Positions 60,212-64,000 of a stretch of DNA of 64,000 bases are shown one piece after another. The stretch is from Pectobacterium brasiliense (GTDB lineage Bacteria; Pseudomonadota; Gammaproteobacteria; Enterobacterales; Enterobacteriaceae). A model generated the notes under the pieces. It made no database searches. It was not told the origin of the DNA and saw only the letters and a list, made by a program, of their open reading frames with translations. Position numbers and translations under genes: made by a program. The stretch spans positions 124,001 through 188,000 of the forward strand of contig NZ_JACGFN010000002.1 of the NCBI RefSeq assembly GCF_016950255.1. The letters are read 5' to 3'. Position 1 is the stretch's first letter; each line of letters begins with the position of its first letter.

Positions 60212-62578
60212 ATGAAGAGCAAAACAGGTGTGTTTCCTCTGCTCATCTATGCCCCGTTTACGCTGTTTTATTCTGTGACGATTTTCGCAGAAGACTATAC
60301 CGATCTGCCCGCGCCACCCAGCGCCATGCCCTCACCCAGCGAATCCGTTTATTATTTAACAATTTCCGTCAACGGGCTGAGCGATAATCTGGTCGTGCCT
60401 GTAACGTATCGGGCGGGGAATTATTATGTGGATGCAGCAACACTGCGTTCGAATCACGTCCGTCTGCCAGACCAAAGCGTGGGGCTGGTCAATGTCAATG
60501 CCCTACCAGAGGTCACCACCGATTACGATCAGGCCATACAGCAGCTAAAAATCACCGTGCCTACACTCTGGCTACCCGAGCAATCTGTTGAAGGCGGCGG
60601 GCAGGACATGACGCATGTCCCCGCCCGTAGCAGCCCCGGCTTATTGTTCAACTATAACCTTTATTACACCTCGCCCCGTGCCAATTCAGATTCGCTCAGC
60701 AGTTGGATGGAACAGCGTTTTTTTAGCCCTTATGGAACCTTATCCAATACGGGGATCTACTATTTCACCTCGGGCAGTAATTCCGCGCAGCAAGATGGCT
60801 ATCAGCGTTTCGATACCTATTGGCGCTATAACGATCACGACCGCATGATCACCTATCAGGTTGGTGACCTGATTAGCAACTCTCTAACGTGGAGCAACTC
60901 GGTGCGTATGGGCGGCCTGCGTGTCGCACGCAATTTCGGTCTTCGCCCAGATATCGTCACTTACCCGATGTTGCAATATACCGGTACGGCCGCCGTGCCC
61001 AGCACGCTGGACCTGTTTATCAACGGGTATAAAGCGAACAGTACCAGCCTGAATGCTGGCCCCTTCACACTCACGAATACGCCTTACCTGAACGGCGCAG
61101 GGGAAGCCACCGTCATTACCACAGACGCTCAGGGACGGCAGATTTCTACCACGATCCCGTTTTACGTCTCCAACACATTGTTAAGAGAGGGGTTAAGCGA
61201 TTTCGATCTGTCCGTTGGCGTATTACGTCAGGACTATGGCATAAAGAATAATGCCTACACTGACGATCCCGCTGTCAGCGGCATCTATCGCTATGGGTTG
61301 ACCAATAAGCTGACCGTGTCAGCGCATGGCGAAGCCGTACAGGATCTCTATCTGCTCGGTGCGGGAGCCGATTTTACCCTTGGCCGCTGGGGTACGCTGA
61401 GTTCGTCCTACAGTCAGAGTGAAAAAGAAGCCACCGGACACCAGCACACCACGGGCTATTCTTATTACACTTCCGCGTTTGGCCTGAATGTTCAACATGC
61501 CAAACGCAGTAAGGAATACCGCGATTTAACCGCCGTACTCACAGAAGGCCGCCTCAGTCAGGAAAGCTATCAGGCAACGCTCAGCAGCCAACTGTTCGGT
61601 GAAGGCAATGGTTCATTCGGCGTAGGCTATTTCGATATCCGCGCGTACGATTCAGCCCGTACTCGCCTGCTGAATTTTTCTTTCAGCCGTCAGGTCTGGC
61701 AAAACAGTTCTATTTATCTCGCCTTTAACAAAGCGCTGGGAGAAAACGGCTACAGCGCCCAGATCCAGTTCGTGATGCCTTTTGGTACCAACAGCAGCAT
61801 TAATGCCGGCGTTCAGCGCGACAGCAATGGCGATTATTCACCGCGTGTTGGGGTGAACCGTACCGCGCCGACAGACGGCGGATTAGGCTGGGACGCCGCG
61901 TATGGCGCAGGAAAAAATCCTTATCACCAGGGCTCGCTGAACTGGCGCGGCCCTTATGCCACGCTTGCTGGCGGAACCTATGGCAATGAAGGAAACACCA
62001 CGCAATGGGGGGAACTGAGCGGCTCGCTGATCTACATGAACGGGGGGCTTTTCGCCAGTAACCGCATCAACGACGCCTTTATTGTGGTCGATACCGAAGG
62101 ATACCCCGACGTCCCGGTAAAATATGAAAACCAGATAGTAGGGAAAACCAACAAACGCGGTCACTTGCTCGTGCCGTGGGTCGTGTCCAATTACCCCGCG
62201 AAAGTGGAAATCGACACACTACAACTGCCAGCCAACGTCACCACGCCACAGGTGGAATCGCGCGTGTCGGTCAAAGAGGGCAGCGGCACCATCGTGACGT
62301 TCCCCGTTCATGCCGTGCGATCCGCCAACATTAAGTTGCGCAATACGGATGGCAACCCACTCACCATCGGCACCTGGATAACAAACGAGGTCAGCGGGGA
62401 CACCACCATTAGCGGCTACGATGGCCTGGTCTACTTTACCAACCTGGGAACATCGAACCGCTTACGCTTTAAACAAGAAGACGGACAGCTTTGCCGGGTG
62501 GAATTTTCACTGCCGGAATCGCAGACCATGATGGAGACCATCGGCCCGCTTACCTGCCAGACTGACTCAAAAGGATAA
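60212..62578 (+). CDS. Outer-membrane pilus usher (CsuD-like)
   Basis: FimD/PapC-type usher that secretes and assembles pilin-chaperone complexes at the outer membrane. Length 788 residues from the ATG at 60212, preceded by GAGG; two earlier in-frame ATGs exist at 60176 and 60197. After the signal peptide come an N-terminal chaperone-binding domain (~35-140), the beta-barrel with a plug region (~150-690; WYMEQRFFSPYG-like strands, IPFYVSNTLLREGLSDFDLSVGVLR) and two C-terminal domains. A Cys pair near the end (QLCRVEFSLP, GPLTCQTD) is typical of ushers. Confidence 0.9.
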   Translation: MKSKTGVFPLLIYAPFTLFYSVTIFAEDYTDLPAPPSAMPSPSESVYYLTISVNGLSDNLVVPVTYRAGNYYVDAATLRSNHVRLPDQSVGLVNVNALPEVTTDYDQAIQQLKITVPTLWLPEQSVEGGGQDMTHVPARSSPGLLFNYNLYYTSPRANSDSLSSWMEQRFFSPYGTLSNTGIYYFTSGSNSAQQDGYQRFDTYWRYNDHDRMITYQVGDLISNSLTWSNSVRMGGLRVARNFGLRPDIVTYPMLQYTGTAAVPSTLDLFINGYKANSTSLNAGPFTLTNTPYLNGAGEATVITTDAQGRQISTTIPFYVSNTLLREGLSDFDLSVGVLRQDYGIKNNAYTDDPAVSGIYRYGLTNKLTVSAHGEAVQDLYLLGAGADFTLGRWGTLSSSYSQSEKEATGHQHTTGYSYYTSAFGLNVQHAKRSKEYRDLTAVLTEGRLSQESYQATLSSQLFGEGNGSFGVGYFDIRAYDSARTRLLNFSFSRQVWQNSSIYLAFNKALGENGYSAQIQFVMPFGTNSSINAGVQRDSNGDYSPRVGVNRTAPTDGGLGWDAAYGAGKNPYHQGSLNWRGPYATLAGGTYGNEGNTTQWGELSGSLIYMNGGLFASNRINDAFIVVDTEGYPDVPVKYENQIVGKTNKRGHLLVPWVVSNYPAKVEIDTLQLPANVTTPQVESRVSVKEGSGTIVTFPVHAVRSANIKLRNTDGNPLTIGTWITNEVSGDTTISGYDGLVYFTNLGTSNRLRFKQEDGQLCRVEFSLPESQTMMETIGPLTCQTDSKG

Positions 62579-62582
62579 AACG

Positions 62583-63590
62583 ATGCTGACCCCGATACCA
62601 AAAACCCAGCACTTCTTCTCCGCCAATCGGCGAGCTGCCCGTTGGCTGGGTCTGGCCTTGATACTGATGGCGCTGTATTACGCCCCCTTTAGCTACGCCG
62701 CCTGCACGACCCCTCCTAGCAACACGACGCTGGGACCTTATGCTTCTTCCGTGGTCGGCGTTAATGGAACACCCCAGATCGTGACATCAGGCAGTGGATT
62801 CATCTGTACGGGAAGTCTGCTGAGTATAGCGGGTACTAATACCATCACCGCGACAATACAGAGCGATAGTAATCCCAGCGGCACCACCATGCGGATGCGT
62901 CGTGGGACGAGCACAGATTACGTTCCTTACAATCTGTGTATGGATTCGGGATGCGGTACACTCTATAACATCGGTTCAACCTACACCTGGAGCCAGACCA
63001 CCTTTCTGGGGATATTAGGGCTGTTCAATTCATCAGATGGTTCTATACCGATCTATATCCGTACCAGTACAGGTAATAACATTTCTGCCGGTACCTATAC
63101 CGATACGGTGACTATAAAATGGGATTATCGACTTTGTTCATTAGGGATAGTCTTGTGCATTTATGAGGAAGGCTCAACGACTTCAATCCTCAATATCACC
63201 ATGAACATTACCAACGATTGCCAGATCACCAGTGCGCCGAATATCAATTTTGGTGTTGCGGCATTCCCCGCCGATTTCGCGGCGGTCAACAATAGCCTCG
63301 GCGTTCGCTGTACGCTGCTGGGGGCGTATACCGTCAAGCTGGTCAGTACCCATCCCGACGATGCTAACTGGCGCAGAATGATGGCCACCGTTAATGGTGT
63401 TCCCTCTTATATGCAATATCAACTTTATCGCACCGGGAACATCGCCTGGACCGAGACGAACGATTACAGCGGGACGGGGACGGGGATTACGCAGAGTATC
63501 CCGTACACCGCCCGCATTAACGCAAGTCAGGCCAGCAAGCCAGAAGGCGCGTATAAAGATACCGTCACGATTAACGTCACGATCAACTAG
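62583..63590 (+). CDS. Csu-like tip adhesin with two spore coat U domains
   Basis: A 335-residue secreted protein. After an unusually long N-terminal signal region (~40 residues, ending PFSYA) two SCPU domains follow, about 42-195 and 205-335. The second carries [21 protein letters not shown] and ends [13 protein letters not shown] like a pilin donor strand; the first lacks a free donor end. This two-domain layout matches CsuE-type tip subunits. It starts 4 nt after the usher stop, and its stop overlaps the fadJ end by 8 nt. Confidence 0.83.
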   Translation: MLTPIPKTQHFFSANRRAARWLGLALILMALYYAPFSYAACTTPPSNTTLGPYASSVVGVNGTPQIVTSGSGFICTGSLLSIAGTNTITATIQSDSNPSGTTMRMRRGTSTDYVPYNLCMDSGCGTLYNIGSTYTWSQTTFLGILGLFNSSDGSIPIYIRTSTGNNISAGTYTDTVTIKWDYRLCSLGIVLCIYEEGSTTSILNITMNITNDCQITSAPNINFGVAAFPADFAAVNNSLGVRCTLLGAYTVKLVSTHPDDANWRRMMATVNGVPSYMQYQLYRTGNIAWTETNDYSGTGTGITQSIPYTARINASQASKPEGAYKDTVTINVTIN

Positions 63591-64000
63591 CGCCCTGGTC
63601 TTCATCGGTTGGCGGATAAAACGTCCGTCGACCTTCCCGCATCGCGAGCAGACGTTCACAGGGTGCGAACCGATCGCCATACTGTTGTTGCAGCACCAGC
63701 AGCGTTTTCACGACGGTTTCCACTCCCAAACGGTCCATATAGTGGAACGGCCCGCCGAGGAAAGGTGGGAAGCCAATGCCAAATACCGCGCCGATATCGC
63801 CATCGCGTGCGCACTGGATCACGCCTTCATCCAGACAACGTGCAGCCTCATTCAGCATCATCATCACGGCTCGCTGGCTGATGAGCGCAGGGTCGATATG
63901 GGCCTTCGCCGTGACATCCAGCAGCGGATAAACCGAGCTGTCTACCTCCCTGCCCGCGTGCCAGAAACGGCGTGTTTTATTGTATCGATAGAACCCTTTC
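63583..64000 (-). CDS. fadJ: Fatty acid oxidation complex subunit alpha FadJ, C-terminal part (runs off the window)
   Basis: The last ~138 residues of FadJ, the multifunctional enoyl-CoA hydratase/3-hydroxyacyl-CoA dehydrogenase for anaerobic beta-oxidation. It is recognised by [14 protein letters not shown] start of the fragment, the [19 protein letters not shown] helix and [23 protein letters not shown] near the end. The C-terminus ([19 protein letters not shown]) is the variable part. The stop TGA at 63583-63585 lies inside the tip-adhesin gene's last codons on the other strand. Confidence 0.93.
   Translation of the reverse strand, partial: KGFYRYNKTRRFWHAGREVDSSVYPLLDVTAKAHIDPALISQRAVMMMLNEAARCLDEGVIQCARDGDIGAVFGIGFPPFLGGPFHYMDRLGVETVVKTLLVLQQQYGDRFAPCERLLAMREGRRTFYPPTDEDQGAS

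Noticed and set aside
1..64000. CRISPR arrays, tRNA/rRNA genes, transposases, integrases, toxin-antitoxin pairs or restriction systems
   Set aside because: None seen by eye; no repeat-spacer pattern, cloverleaf-like gene end (TTCRANNC) with acceptor pairing, or matching proteins.

Overview
The window is chromosomal DNA of an enterobacterium, most likely Pectobacterium or a close soft-rot relative. Gene content and order follow the Escherichia coli nuo-to-fadJ segment almost gene for gene. Protein similarity to E. coli is very high by recall, and the nuo-adjacent LysR regulator is of the LrhA/HexA/PecT type that represses exoenzymes and motility in soft-rot bacteria. No database search was run, so names rest on recognised protein families, motifs and synteny.

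Positions 1-14122 (minus strand) hold the NADH:quinone oxidoreductase (complex I) operon nuoA-B-CD-E-F-G-H-I-J-K-L-M-N, complete except that nuoN runs off the left edge. Three hairpins or repeats lie in its gaps. Next come lrhA/hexA and alaA (alanine transaminase), yfbR, yfbS, hxpB, yfbU and yfbV, then the acetate pathway ackA-pta (22485-25905). A DUF817 membrane-protein gene occupies the place where I expect yfcC in E. coli. It is followed by yfcD, yfcE, yfcG, folX and yfcH.

Positions 30978-48737 hold the basic-amino-acid ABC transporter hisJQMP with a single binding-protein gene, ubiX, the purine genes cvpA-purF under a clear PurR box, dedD, folC, accD, dedA, truA, usg and pdxB. An EamA-type transporter is inserted before flk. 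fabB has adjacent FabR-like and FadR-like operators. mnmC, yfcL, epmC, yfcA, mepA, aroC, prmB, smrB and sixA follow.

Positions 56923-63590 are the accessory part: a 1.15-kb AT-rich non-coding stretch with clustered repeats and alternative hairpins, then a five-gene chaperone-usher pilus operon of the archaic (Csu-like, spore-coat-U domain) type. It sits between sixA and fadJ and its last gene overlaps the 3' end of fadJ by 8 nt. By recall, E. coli K-12 carries an unrelated fimbrial cluster on the other side of sixA, so this looks like a recurrent insertion point for adhesins. I see no tRNA or rRNA gene, CRISPR array, transposase, integrase or phage gene. The rest of the window is core metabolism; the pilus locus and its leader are the best candidates for something little described.
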